A DNA stretch of 64,000 bases from an uncultured Dehalococcoidia bacterium (lineage in GTDB: Bacteria; Chloroflexota; Dehalococcoidia; Lucifugimonadales; UBA1127), in contig OX638292.1 of assembly GCA_951812285.1 (NCBI GenBank), positions 2,317,001 to 2,381,000 on the forward strand, given 5' to 3'. The translations under genes were made by a program, and so were the position numbers. The notes under the pieces were generated by a model. The model was given only the letters and a program-made list of their open reading frames with translations. It searched no databases and was not told the origin of the DNA. Positions 1 to 8,129 of this stretch are shown here, one piece after another (position 1 is the stretch's first letter; every line of letters begins with the position of its first letter).

Positions 1-958
1 GCGAGAGCTGACGGCGGAGGTCCTCGGCGGAGGTGGAGGCGTCGCGGATGTGGAACTGGGCGAGCTGGCCCTCGCGGAGGAACTCGCCGACGCCGATGAA
101 GCCGTTGGCGTGGTCGACGCCGATGAGGTTGCGGATGAGGAAGTCGCCGGGCTTCACGTCGTCGAGCTCGAGCTGGGGGTCCATGGCGATGCCAAGGAAG
201 AGGTTGTTGCCGACGAGGGCCTGATCCTCGGGCGAGAGGCGCTGGAAGAGGTCGCGGAGGTATTCGAGGGGGCGCTCGCCATCGAGGGCCATGAGGAGGT
301 TGCGCTGGGACTCGGTGATTCGCTTGAGCTCGCCGATGGGGCGGCAGCCCTGGGCGACGACGGTCTCGACGACGATGTCGCCGGAGAGGGCGACGCCGAC
401 GACGCCGTCGTGGTAGACGGTGTCGCCGAGGAAGAGGGCGTGGCCGCCGGGGAGGCCGCTGCCGCTGGCGAGGCCGCCGACCTTGGTGGCGGAGGGGTAA
501 GCGTAGTCAAGGCCGGCGAGGATGCCCTTGCCCGCCATGGAGAAGGGGTCCATGAGCACGATGAAGTGGGGGTTGTCGGCCTGCGACACGCCGAGGAGCC
601 TCGCCCAGGCGTCGGGCGGCTCGTCGGGGGAGGGAAGCTCGTCGTTTATGGCACGGAAGGGCGTGATGTTGACGCCGGGGAGGTGGCCGACGGTGAGGGC
701 GAGGGCGCGCTGCTGCTCGATCTCCTGGGCGTTGCCGATGACGCCGGCGCCGGAGCAGCCGACGACCATGGCGCCGGGGAAGCGCTCGCCGAGGATGCGG
801 GGGACCTCCTCGGCGGCCGCCTCGTAGTTGGCGGAGGCGAAGACGACGGCGAATGACGCGGGCTCGTCCGGGCCGAGCTCGGCGGCGACGGAGGCCGCGC
901 ACTCTTCAAGCGCTGTCGCGAGGTCGCGTTCCTGTGAGATAGCCGATGCCCACTTCAT
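1..958 (-). CDS. FIST domain protein (3' end beyond window)
   Basis: Reading from ATG at 958 the frame stays open for 319 codons to the window edge, so the C-terminal end is missing. The N-terminal half has the FIST_N look (ELGPDEPASFAVVFAS, then GAMVVGCSGAGVIG) and the second half the FIST_C look (GDIVVETVVAQGCRPIGE, and FHIRDAST near the edge). FIST proteins are small-ligand sensory proteins; the ligand here is unknown. A ribosome binding site like GGGAGAG precedes the start. It follows a 62-codon frame by 37 bases on the same strand. The family call is from motif recognition; no membrane segment or output domain is visible in the part present. Confidence 0.85.
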   Translation of the reverse strand, partial: MKWASAISQERDLATALEECAASVAAELGPDEPASFAVVFASANYEAAAEEVPRILGERFPGAMVVGCSGAGVIGNAQEIEQQRALALTVGHLPGVNITPFRAINDELPSPDEPPDAWARLLGVSQADNPHFIVLMDPFSMAGKGILAGLDYAYPSATKVGGLASGSGLPGGHALFLGDTVYHDGVVGVALSGDIVVETVVAQGCRPIGELKRITESQRNLLMALDGERPLEYLRDLFQRLSPEDQALVGNNLFLGIAMDPQLELDDVKPGDFLIRNLIGVDHANGFIGVGEFLREGQLAQFHIRDASTSAEDLRRQLS

Positions 959-994
959 TACGCTCTCCCTGCTACGCCTCCGGCGTCTCTCGGA

Positions 995-1183
995 CTACTT
1001 GCTGTCGCGGTTGCCGCCCACCCTGCGGGCGCGCTCTCCGATGATGCGGAGCATGTTCTTGACGGACGTGCCGTCGACCTTCATCTTGCGCCGCTTTCGC
1101 TGGGCGCGGACGGGCTTGCGCATGGCCGGGTCGTCTTCCGACCATTCGCGTTCAGGCTCGTCCTGCTTCTCGTCGGTGTCCAT
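995..1183 (-). CDS. Small highly charged protein, unknown
   Basis: A 62-residue frame with an acidic N-terminus (MDTDEKQDEPEREWSEDD) and a strongly basic middle (RKPVRAQRKRRKMKV) ending RDSK. I do not recognise a family. It lies 37 bases upstream of the FIST gene and about 80 bases downstream of the ligase gene, all on the minus strand, so it could be the first gene of a pair with FIST. No convincing ribosome binding site precedes its ATG. The composition, unlike the Arg/Pro/Ser-only shadow frames around it, is the main reason to keep it. Confidence 0.45.
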   Translation of the reverse strand: MDTDEKQDEPEREWSEDDPAMRKPVRAQRKRRKMKVDGTSVKNMLRIIGERARRVGGNRDSK

Positions 1184-1230
1184 TCTGTCCGGGTTGGCTC
1201 CGTTGGCTACGGGGGAACTCCCCCATCCTA

Positions 1231-1256
1231 ACCTTCCCCCTCAGGGGGAAGGGACT
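1231..1256. repeat. Dispersed palindrome, CTTCCCCCT/AGGGGGAAG type
   Basis: A near-perfect hairpin immediately downstream of the ligase stop codon. On the plus strand it would encode the PHPNLPPQGEG-like peptide seen at many dispersed repeats in bacterial genomes. It may also serve as a terminator for the ligase gene. Confidence 0.5.
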
Positions 1257-1261
1257 GTCGG

Positions 1262-2785
1262 CTAGCCTGCGGTGGGCTGGGTTTGTTGCTCGGCTTCTAC
1301 GAAGAGCTTGGAGAGGTCTGGTTTGACTACCTTGCCCATTGCGTTGCGGGGGAGCTCGGTCAGCTCAATCATGCGGCTGGGCATCTTGTAGGGGGCGAGG
1401 CGCTCACGAGACCAGTCCCGGAGCTGCTGCAGGGTCAGGGCGCCGTTGCGGGCCAGGACGAGGGCGGCGCAGACGCGCTCGCCCCACTCGAGGTCCTCCA
1501 TGGCGACGACGGCGCACTCGGCGATGTCCGGATGCTCGCGGAGGACATCCTCGACCTCGAGGGCGGAGACCTTGAAGCCGCCGGTCTTGATGATGTCGAC
1601 GCTGCTGCGGCCGAGGATGCGGTAGGCGCCGTCCTCGAGCACGGCGACGTCGCCAGTCTTGAACCAGCCGTCGACGAACTCGGAGGCGGTGGCCTCGGGC
1701 TTGTTCCAGTACTCGGTGAAGACGGCGGGGCCCTGCACCTGAATCTCGCCGGGCGAGCCCTCGGGCGCCGCGTGGCCGTCCTCGTCGACGAGGCGAAGGC
1801 CGACGCCGGGGAGGGGGGCGCCGACGTAGCCGGGACGGCGCTCGCCGACGAGGGGGTTGGAGAGGGCCATGCCGATCTCGGTCATGCCGTAGCGCTCGAG
1901 GAGGCGGTGGCCGCTGATGTCCTCCCACTCTTCGAGGGTCTGCACGGGGAGGGCGGCGGAGCCGGAGACCATGAGGCGGAGCTGCGCGCAGGCCCTGGTC
2001 ATCGCGGCCTGGCGCTCGGGCGGCGCGGCGTTCCACGCCTGCACGAGGCGGGCGTAGATCGTCGGGACGGCCATGAAGAGGGTGAGGCCGCCGCGCTCGA
2101 TGCGCTCCCAGACGGCGTTGGCGTCGAAGGCGGGGAGCATGTCGCAGACGGCGCCCGACCAGAGGGCGCAGCCGAGGACGTTCACGATGCCGTGGATGTG
2201 GTGGAGGGGCAGCACATGCAGGATGTGGTCGTCACCCGACCAGCCCCAGGCCTCGACGAGGCTGGTGATCTGGGCCTCGATGGTTGTGTGCAGCGACACG
2301 ACGCCCTTGGGGCGGTTGGTGGTGCCGCTGGTGTAGATGATCATCGCACGGCGGTTGGGGTCGACGTCCGGGAGCGGGGCTGTGGGGGGCGTCTCGAGGA
2401 TGTCGGGCGTCAGGAGGAAGCGGAGGCCGCGCTCCTCGGCGAGCTCGCGGAGGGTGTCCTCGTACTGCGGGTGGGCGATGACGATGGTCGCGCCGGAGTC
2501 CTCGATCATGTAGGCGAGCTCGGGCTTGGGGTGCGATGTGGCGAGGGGGACGGTGACGCCGCCGGCGCGCCAGACGCCCCACTGGGTGGCGACGTAGTGG
2601 TAGCCGCCGGGCGTGAGGAAGGCGACGCGGGCCTCGTCGAGGTCGGCGGCGCCTTCGAGGAGGCACGCGGCGACGGCGGCGGAGTCGGCGAGGAGCTGCG
2701 CGTAGGTGAACGTGCCCTCGCTGGCGATGACGGCCGTGCGGTCACCGTAGCCCTCGGCGCGGGTGATGAGCGGGATTGGGGACAT
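1262..2785 (-). CDS. Acyl-CoA synthetase, malonyl/methylmalonyl-CoA synthetase-like
   Basis: A 507-residue AMP-forming acyl-CoA ligase of normal length. The AMP-binding P-loop-like motif IIYTSGTTNRPKG lies near residue 150, ERYGMTE near 295, and GWFKTGD plus ILGRSSVDIIKTGGFKVSA in the C-terminal domain. RSSVDIIKxGGxKxSA and the ERYGMTE context are typical of the MatB/ACSF3 group, which makes malonyl- or methylmalonyl-CoA from the free diacid, so that substrate is the best guess. The start has AAGGAG 7 bases upstream. It is on the same strand as, and 71 bases downstream of, a ThDP enzyme gene, which suggests a joint role in organic-acid metabolism. A generic medium-chain ligase cannot be excluded. 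Confidence 0.85.
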   Translation of the reverse strand: MSPIPLITRAEGYGDRTAVIASEGTFTYAQLLADSAAVAACLLEGAADLDEARVAFLTPGGYHYVATQWGVWRAGGVTVPLATSHPKPELAYMIEDSGATIVIAHPQYEDTLRELAEERGLRFLLTPDILETPPTAPLPDVDPNRRAMIIYTSGTTNRPKGVVSLHTTIEAQITSLVEAWGWSGDDHILHVLPLHHIHGIVNVLGCALWSGAVCDMLPAFDANAVWERIERGGLTLFMAVPTIYARLVQAWNAAPPERQAAMTRACAQLRLMVSGSAALPVQTLEEWEDISGHRLLERYGMTEIGMALSNPLVGERRPGYVGAPLPGVGLRLVDEDGHAAPEGSPGEIQVQGPAVFTEYWNKPEATASEFVDGWFKTGDVAVLEDGAYRILGRSSVDIIKTGGFKVSALEVEDVLREHPDIAECAVVAMEDLEWGERVCAALVLARNGALTLQQLRDWSRERLAPYKMPSRMIELTELPRNAMGKVVKPDLSKLFVEAEQQTQPTAG

Positions 2786-2856
2786 GCGCCACTCCTTTCC
2801 GTGGCAAGTGGCTGGCCGCCACTACGCGGCGGGTTTTTGAGACTTTACCACGCCCC

Positions 2857-4485
2857 CTACCCGCGGGAGAACACCGGGAACTCCTTTGTCACGAACTCCA
2901 GGACGGCGGTCTGGCCTGCTTCTATTCGGGCGGTGGCCCGGGTGATGGCCGCGCTGACGTCGCCCGGGTCGGTTACGCGCTCCGCGTAGGCGCCGAGGGC
3001 CGCGGCGACGCCGGTGTAGTCGCCAGAGAGGAACTTGCTGCCGTAACGCTCGACGGCGATGGGGATGTTGTGCTCGTAGCCGCCCATGGCGCCGTTGTTG
3101 AGGATCACGGTCAGGATTGGCAGGCGCTCGCGGACGGCTGTCTCGACGTCGAGGAGGACGGTGCCGGCGGCGGTGTCGCCCATGACGTTGATGACGAGCT
3201 TCTCCGGCGCGGCGCACTTTGCGCCGAGGGCGAGGCCCAGGCCGGTGCCGAGCTGGGTGGAGTTGCCCCAGCCCATGTAGCTCTTGCGGGCGATGGTCTC
3301 AAAGAAGGGCACCATCTGGTCGCGGGGGTTGCCGGAGTCGTGGGTGACGATGGCGTTGGCTCGGTCGATGGTGTTCTGGAGCTCGTAGACGACGCGGTAG
3401 GGGTTGATGGGCGTCTCGTCCGAGGTCAGGTGGGGCATCCACTCGTCGAGCCACGCGGACTTGACGGACTGGACCTCGTCGGCGATGCCGTTGCCGGCGC
3501 GGCCGCTGCCACGGCTGCGGATCTCGTCAATGAGGCCGCGGAGCACGAGCTTGGCGTCGCCGACGACGGCGCGGTTGATGGCGTACTCGTTGTCGAGGTC
3601 GGCGGCGTCCGAGGTCGACTGGATGACGGTCTTGCCGCGGGGGACGGTGTAGCTGGCGAGGGTCTTCTGGAAGCTGGTGCCGATGCCGAAGACGGTGTCG
3701 CACTGGCCGAGGAAGTGGCCGACCATCTTGGTGGCGGAGGTGCCGCCCGCGCCGAGGGCGAGGGGGTGGTCCTCCGGGAAGCAGCTCTTGCCGAGGGTGG
3801 TGGTCATGACGGGGGCGTTGATGAGCTCTGCAAGCTCCTGGAGCTCATCGCTGGCGTCGGCGAGGAAGATGCCCTGGCCGGCGTAGATGACGGGGAGCTC
3901 GGAGGCGAGCAGGGCCGAGGCGACCTCGCGGATGTCGCCGGGGTCGCCGGCCGAGCGGCGGCGCTGGACGGGGGTGTAGGCGAACTCTTCCTCAGACATC
4001 TCGCCGTTGACGACGTCGCCGGGGACCTCCATGAGGACGGGCTTCGGGCTGCCGGTGCGGAGCTGGGAGAGGCCGCGGCGGAGCATCTCGGGGACGCGGT
4101 CGGCTGAGTTGATTATGGCCGACCACTTGGTGACGCCCTCGTAGTGGCGGACGGAGTCGTAGACGGAGGGCTGGTTCTGGCGCGAGGCGCCGGCCTGGCC
4201 GGGGAGGATGAGGATGGGGGAGGAGTCGGCGAACGCCTGCGCGACGCCGCCGTAGGCGTTCTCGATTCCGGGGCCACCCTGGAAGACGCAAACGGCCATG
4301 GGGGAGCCGCCGTTGGTGCGGGCGTAGCCCATGGCCATGTTGACGGCGGTGCGCTCGATGCGGGTGATGATGGGGCGGATGCCCACTGCTGCGCAGGCGT
4401 CGATGAGGGGGTTGTTGGGGAAGCAGAAGATGTACTCGACGCCCTCCTGCTTGAGGATGTTGGCTACGGCTGCGCCGCCCTTCAT
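2857..4485 (-). CDS. Thiamine diphosphate enzyme, acetolactate-synthase-like large subunit
   Basis: A 542-residue ThDP-dependent enzyme. The N-terminal Pyr domain has Glu44 in RIERTAVNMA, the usual activating glutamate. The central domain has the ALS-like dinucleotide region, and the C-terminal PP domain has a metal/ThDP motif running from GDTAAG to ILNN. I chose ATG 4485 because AGGAGG sits 7 bases upstream; the 26 codons above it are Arg/Thr-rich and lack a site. It differs from the true IlvB at 36.5 kb and is not next to a small subunit, so it more likely acts as a decarboxylase or carboligase on another 2-oxo acid or acyl-CoA. The neighbouring ligase supports a dicarboxylate or acyl-CoA route. 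The substrate is not determined. Confidence 0.85.
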   Translation of the reverse strand: MKGGAAVANILKQEGVEYIFCFPNNPLIDACAAVGIRPIITRIERTAVNMAMGYARTNGGSPMAVCVFQGGPGIENAYGGVAQAFADSSPILILPGQAGASRQNQPSVYDSVRHYEGVTKWSAIINSADRVPEMLRRGLSQLRTGSPKPVLMEVPGDVVNGEMSEEEFAYTPVQRRRSAGDPGDIREVASALLASELPVIYAGQGIFLADASDELQELAELINAPVMTTTLGKSCFPEDHPLALGAGGTSATKMVGHFLGQCDTVFGIGTSFQKTLASYTVPRGKTVIQSTSDAADLDNEYAINRAVVGDAKLVLRGLIDEIRSRGSGRAGNGIADEVQSVKSAWLDEWMPHLTSDETPINPYRVVYELQNTIDRANAIVTHDSGNPRDQMVPFFETIARKSYMGWGNSTQLGTGLGLALGAKCAAPEKLVINVMGDTAAGTVLLDVETAVRERLPILTVILNNGAMGGYEHNIPIAVERYGSKFLSGDYTGVAAALGAYAERVTDPGDVSAAITRATARIEAGQTAVLEFVTKEFPVFSRG

Positions 4486-4584
4486 GGTGTTCCTCCTAGT
4501 TGTGTGTGCCGTACGCGCCGCGCACGGCGGGGTATGCCGGAATTGGGCACGGGCAGTGTACACGATGCGTCGGCGGGCGTCACC

Positions 4585-4616
4585 GCGCGGCTAGGCGCGG
4601 CGGAGGGATGGGAGGG
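4585..4616. repeat. Left 32-bp direct repeat flanking the toxin-antitoxin island
   Basis: Starts GCGCGGCTAGGCGCGGCGG and matches 6846-6877 at 31 of 32 positions. On the minus strand it reads SLRRA then TAG, a copy of the C-terminus of the MFS gene that ends at 6852. It has no gene of its own here, so it looks like the duplicated 3' end of that gene created when the intervening DNA entered. Confidence 0.75.
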
Positions 4617-4633
4617 AGGTCAATAATTCTGAC

Positions 4634-4682
4634 AATGTGTCAACCCACCTTTACACAAAGTGTAAAGGTGGGTTGACACATT
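4634..4682. repeat. Perfect 23-bp inverted repeat, 3-base loop
   Basis: Arms 4634-4656 and 4660-4682 are perfect complements around a central AAA. The right arm ends in the TTGACA of the higB promoter. It could be a factor-independent terminator or operator marking the left edge of the island. Confidence 0.8.
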
Positions 4683-4705
4683 AGCACATTTCAAGTATGC
4701 TAATG
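4673..4705 (+). promoter_or_regulatory. higBA promoter with internal operator palindrome
   Basis: TTGACA (4673-4678), a 17-base spacer and TATGCT (4696-4701) form a strong sigma-70-type promoter. An 8-bp inverted repeat, CATTAGCA (4679-4686) and TGCTAATG (4698-4705), occupies the spacer and the -10 element, the expected place for autorepression by a HigA-type Xre protein. The predicted transcript start is only a few bases before the ATG at 4713, so the mRNA may be leaderless. Confidence 0.75.
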
Positions 4706-4712
4706 TCGTGAT

Positions 4713-5006
4713 ATGGATGTTCAGTTCGCTGACAAGGACCTTGAGCAAATTGAATCCGATGCGCGGGCAACGGGCGGCTATTCGGTAGCAATCGTCAAGG
4801 CCTTTCGGAAGAGAATGCAGATGATCCGAGCGGCGCCTGATGAGCGAGACTTCTATGAGATGAAGTCACTTCATTTTGAGAGAATGCGATCAACCCCCAA
4901 CTACCATTCAATGCGACTCAACAGTCAATTCAGGTTGCTCATAGAGATTAAGACTGACTCCCAAACAAGAACGGTTGTAATTGTAGGAATCGAAGACTAC
5001 CACTGA
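4713..5006 (+). CDS. higB: HigB/RelE-type toxin
   Basis: A 97-residue protein of the RelE/HigB mRNA-interferase fold. The visible family features are the conserved LHFERM and YHSMRLNSQFRLLIEI strand region and the C-terminal IEDYH, matching the DYH ending typical of HigB. Such toxins cut ribosome-bound mRNA. The gene comes first, as in higBA operons, and its TGA shares one base with the next ATG (TGATG). No Shine-Dalgarno is present and the promoter -10 is 11 bases upstream, which suggests leaderless translation. Codons end in A/T far more often than in the neighbouring genes, a sign of transfer. Confidence 0.85.
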   Translation: MDVQFADKDLEQIESDARATGGYSVAIVKAFRKRMQMIRAAPDERDFYEMKSLHFERMRSTPNYHSMRLNSQFRLLIEIKTDSQTRTVVIVGIEDYH

Positions 5007-6166
5007 TGGACGAGGAAAGGACTGTGAATATCCAACACATACCTGCAGAAGTGTTTCCCCCTGGGGAGTTCATCAGGGAAGAAATTGAAGAGCGTGGGTG
5101 GACTCAAGAGGACTTCGCCGAGATCTTGGGGCGTCCAGTTCGGCTCGTCAACGAAATCATCATGGGTAAGCGCGGCATAACTCCAGAGACAGCCAATGGC
5201 ATTGCTGCGGCATTCGGCACTAGTGCGCAATTCTGGATGAACTTGGAGTCTATGTATCGACTATCTCTAGCCCGCACGCGTGACATTAACACAGTAGAAA
5301 GGCGCGCGCGCCTCTACTCCTTGGGACCAATCAAAGAAATGATCAAGAGGCACTGGCTGGAACCCTCGGAGAACATCAACATTCTTGAACGGCGATTTAT
5401 GGAATTTGTTCAAGCCGATACTTTGGATAATGCTCCGACATTCTATGCTCATGCGGCTAGGAAATCGACTCCCTATCACACGAACACACCAGCTCAGACT
5501 GCATGGCTGCATCGAGCGCGGCAACTCGCCGAAGCAATGAAAGCCAACAGCTACTCTCCAGACTCTCACTCTGCCGTGGTCAAGGAGCTTCACAACTTGA
5601 TTTCTGAGCCGGAGGAGACTAGGCACGCGCCAAGGCTCTTGGCGGATGCTGGCATTCGTCTTCTAGTCGTAGAACCACTTCGAGGTTCGAGAATTGACGG
5701 GGCCTGCTTCTGGCTTTCCGACGATGCGCCGGTGGTTGCAATCTCAATGAGATTCGACCGCATTGACTACTTTTGGCACACCTTGATGCACGAGCTTGAA
5801 CATGTGAATAACCAAGATGGCCTATCCAATGCCAACGCATCGATTGATACAGACAGGGGAGAACGAAGTCCTAACCAAACAGAATACGAAAGGCAGGTCG
5901 AGAGCAGAGCCGCTACCATGCTGATTGCTAAAGAGGAACTCGAGGATTTTATTGGTCGCGTCAGCCCTCTGTATTCCTACAAAGCGATTAAGGGGTTCGC
6001 ATCACGGATAGGAGTGCATCCTGGAATCGTTGTGGGTCAGTTGCAACACAACGATGAAATAGGATTTTCAAATTTTAGGAAAACGCTTGCCCCGGTACGC
6101 GATTTCGTTACGGGAGCGGCGCTAACAGATGGTTGGGGCCATTACGTACCTCAGCTAACCCGCTGA
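5006..6166 (+). CDS. higA: HigA antitoxin fused to ImmA/IrrE-type metallopeptidase
   Basis: A 386-residue two-domain protein. Residues 15-85 form a HigA-type Xre helix-turn-helix (FPPGEFIREEIEERGWTQED, then GKRGITPETANGIAAAFGTS and QFWMNL). From about 205 to 310 there is an ImmA/IrrE (DUF955) domain with the zinc motif HELEH at 262-266 and a following acidic stretch VESRAATML. The first domain should bind the toxin and the promoter palindrome. The second, by family, is a zinc-dependent protease acting on regulators, which could link antitoxin loss to stress. Both zinc histidines and the glutamate are present, so catalysis is plausible. Translation is coupled to the toxin by a 1-base overlap. 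Confidence 0.85.
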   Translation: MDEERTVNIQHIPAEVFPPGEFIREEIEERGWTQEDFAEILGRPVRLVNEIIMGKRGITPETANGIAAAFGTSAQFWMNLESMYRLSLARTRDINTVERRARLYSLGPIKEMIKRHWLEPSENINILERRFMEFVQADTLDNAPTFYAHAARKSTPYHTNTPAQTAWLHRARQLAEAMKANSYSPDSHSAVVKELHNLISEPEETRHAPRLLADAGIRLLVVEPLRGSRIDGACFWLSDDAPVVAISMRFDRIDYFWHTLMHELEHVNNQDGLSNANASIDTDRGERSPNQTEYERQVESRAATMLIAKEELEDFIGRVSPLYSYKAIKGFASRIGVHPGIVVGQLQHNDEIGFSNFRKTLAPVRDFVTGAALTDGWGHYVPQLTR

Positions 6167-6191
6167 GGTCAATATTCTTAGGAGATCTAAC

Positions 6192-6653
6192 ATGGCTACT
6201 TTCGCCGAACAATTGCAAGGAATCGTCCGCCGTTACAGGGAAAATGGCCAGCCTTGGCCTGCAAGCTCTAGGGCAATGGCAGCGTGGGCCGTCTCGAATG
6301 GCCTGTGGCAACCTCAGCGAGGAGACCTTATCAGTCAATGCGCTTCAGAACTCTCGCGCGCGCTACGCGAGGAGTACATCACAGATCCACAGGGGCGCAG
6401 GGTTCGTGCAAAGCATTCAGCACGCATTGAGAAGGACGGAGAGCAGCTTATCCTCTGGGATGACATTCGCTCTGCTTCCACAAGTCATATGCGGATTGCA
6501 TTGCAGCAGAGGCGTCAACAGATCGTGGGTGACTGCCATCAACTCAAGATGGATATGGACAGCTTCAATGAAAACCAGAATCCTTCGCGTCCAATCCAAC
6601 TCAGTTTTGATTTCACGAGGGATGTTGAGGAGTTACTCGCTGTCGCAGCTTAA
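6192..6653 (+). CDS. Unknown protein, third gene of the higBA island
   Basis: A 153-residue frame preceded by AGGAG at 6180-6184, 25 bases after the higA stop and in the same low-G+C stretch. I do not recognise a named domain. It is mostly helical in appearance, Gln/Arg-rich, with the segment RENGQPWPASSRAMAAWAV near the start and the aromatic ending IQLSFDFTRDVEELLAVAA. Position and spacing make it part of the toxin-antitoxin transcript. It might bind the toxin, the protease or a target, but nothing in the sequence decides this. Confidence 0.75.
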   Translation: MATFAEQLQGIVRRYRENGQPWPASSRAMAAWAVSNGLWQPQRGDLISQCASELSRALREEYITDPQGRRVRAKHSARIEKDGEQLILWDDIRSASTSHMRIALQQRRQQIVGDCHQLKMDMDSFNENQNPSRPIQLSFDFTRDVEELLAVAA

Positions 6654-6845
6654 GGATCGCCCAATGTCAACGAACTCGCGCTGCTTCATTTAGTGGACCA
6701 ATCCCAATTGAGCGGATTGCAGTCCCCCCAACGAGTACGCAATAGACGATAGCGCCCCTCTGGCCGACCCAACAGCTCGTAGGAAGACCTGCCCACCTTA
6801 GCTAGACCCTTGTATCAACTCATGAGCTCTTGCTTCCAAAGCCTT

Positions 6846-6877
6846 GCGCGGTTAGGCGCGGCGGAGGGATGGGAGGG
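6846..6877. repeat. Right 32-bp direct repeat flanking the island
   Basis: This copy differs from 4585-4616 at one position (T for C at 6852) and contains the natural stop codon and last codons of the MFS gene. The 2.2 kb between the copies holds only the three island genes and has clearly lower G+C than either side. Confidence 0.75.
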
Positions 6878-8117
6878 CGGGGAGGGCGGCGACGGCGAGG
6901 ACGGCGACGATGGCGCCGAGGCCGATGGTCATGGGCTGGATGCCAATGGCGTCGACGATGATGCCCATGGTGAGGGAGCCCATCGCGATCATGGCGTGGC
7001 CGATGTTGAAGATGCTCATGACGCGGCCCTGGAGCTCGTCGGGGACGCGGCTCTGGACGAGGGTCATGTTGATGGCGGAGAACATGGACTGGGCCGCGCC
7101 CACGACGGCAAGCAGCACGAGGGACACCACCAGCAGGGAGGAGAGACCCAGGCCAAGGTAGGCGAGGCCCAAGCCGACGGTGACGACGGCCATGAGGATG
7201 CCCTTTCGCCCGACGTTGCCGGCGGAGGCGAGGGCGATGGTGCCAATGAGGGCGCCGATTCCGGCCGCGGAGTAGAGGACGCCGAGGCCGTCGGCGTCGA
7301 GGGAGAGGACGTTCTCGGCCCAGACGGGGAGGAAGTTGGAGAAGGGCATCGCCAGGAAGAGCATGAGGTACTGGATGGTGAACTGGACCCGGAGATGGGT
7401 GATGCCCCAGATGAAGCGCAGCGCCGCGGCGATGTCGCCTCGAATGGAGCGACGGGCGCCGTCTCCCACCGGCTCCAGCGGATTGAGCTTCAGGGGGAAG
7501 GCGGCGACGGCGACGCAGGAGAGGAGGACGGCCTGGATGAGGAAGTTGCCCTCGACGCCGACGGCGACGATGAGCAGGCCGGCGAGGAATGGGCCGACGA
7601 TGCGGGTGCTGGTGAGGGCGGCGGAGTTGAGGGAGATGGCGTTCAGGAGGCTCTCGCGGGGGACGGCGGAGGGGATGAGGGCCTGGCGGACGACATGGAT
7701 GATGGTGCTCTCGACGCCGCTGAGGACAGCGAAGACGTAGAGGTGCCACACCTGGACGGCGCCGAGGATGATGTCGAGGGCAAGGAGTATCGCAAGGCCG
7801 GCCATGATGAGCTGGCTGACGATGAGCAGGTTTCGGCGGTTGACGCGGTCGACGAGGACGCCGACCAGCGGGGAGAGGACGATTGTGGGCGCCTGGTAGA
7901 CGAAGAGGAGGACGCCGAGGAGGGCGGCGGAGCCGGTAAGGTCATAGGCAAGCCAGCCGAGGGAGACCTGCTGGATCCAGCGGGCGGCGCTGGAGAAGAT
8001 GGAGGTGGTCCAGACAAGGCGAAAGTTCGGGTAGCGCAGGGCTTCCGTCGCCCGGCGGAAGCGGTTGCCCGCTCTCGGTCTGGCCGAAGTGTCCTGCGGC
8101 TGGCGGGTCTGGGCCAC
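6852..8117 (-). CDS. MFS transporter, EntS-like exporter family
   Basis: A 421-residue multipass membrane protein with about 12 hydrophobic segments. The N-terminal motif FRLVWTTSIFSSAARWIQQV and the loop GVLVDRVNRRNLLIV (motif A between helices 2 and 3) fit the MFS_3/EntS group, which exports small hydrophobic or siderophore-like compounds. It starts with GTG at 8117, preceded by GGGGAGG. Its last codons (LPSLRRA, TAA) are the sequence duplicated 2.2 kb away as the left island repeat. There is no adjacent biosynthetic gene to name a substrate. Confidence 0.85.
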   Translation of the reverse strand: MAQTRQPQDTSARPRAGNRFRRATEALRYPNFRLVWTTSIFSSAARWIQQVSLGWLAYDLTGSAALLGVLLFVYQAPTIVLSPLVGVLVDRVNRRNLLIVSQLIMAGLAILLALDIILGAVQVWHLYVFAVLSGVESTIIHVVRQALIPSAVPRESLLNAISLNSAALTSTRIVGPFLAGLLIVAVGVEGNFLIQAVLLSCVAVAAFPLKLNPLEPVGDGARRSIRGDIAAALRFIWGITHLRVQFTIQYLMLFLAMPFSNFLPVWAENVLSLDADGLGVLYSAAGIGALIGTIALASAGNVGRKGILMAVVTVGLGLAYLGLGLSSLLVVSLVLLAVVGAAQSMFSAINMTLVQSRVPDELQGRVMSIFNIGHAMIAMGSLTMGIIVDAIGIQPMTIGLGAIVAVLAVAALPALPSLRRA

Positions 8118-8129
8118 TGCTGGCCTCCC

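Noticed and set aside
1283..2989. 568-codon plus-strand frame opposite the acyl-CoA ligase
   Set aside because: Acidic Glu/Asp/Gly/Val shadow of the ligase; no motif, no promoter or ribosome site.
6133..6693. Alternative 186-codon frame over the third island gene
   Set aside because: It overlaps the higA end and lacks a ribosome site, whereas the 6192 frame has AGGAG and coding-like composition.
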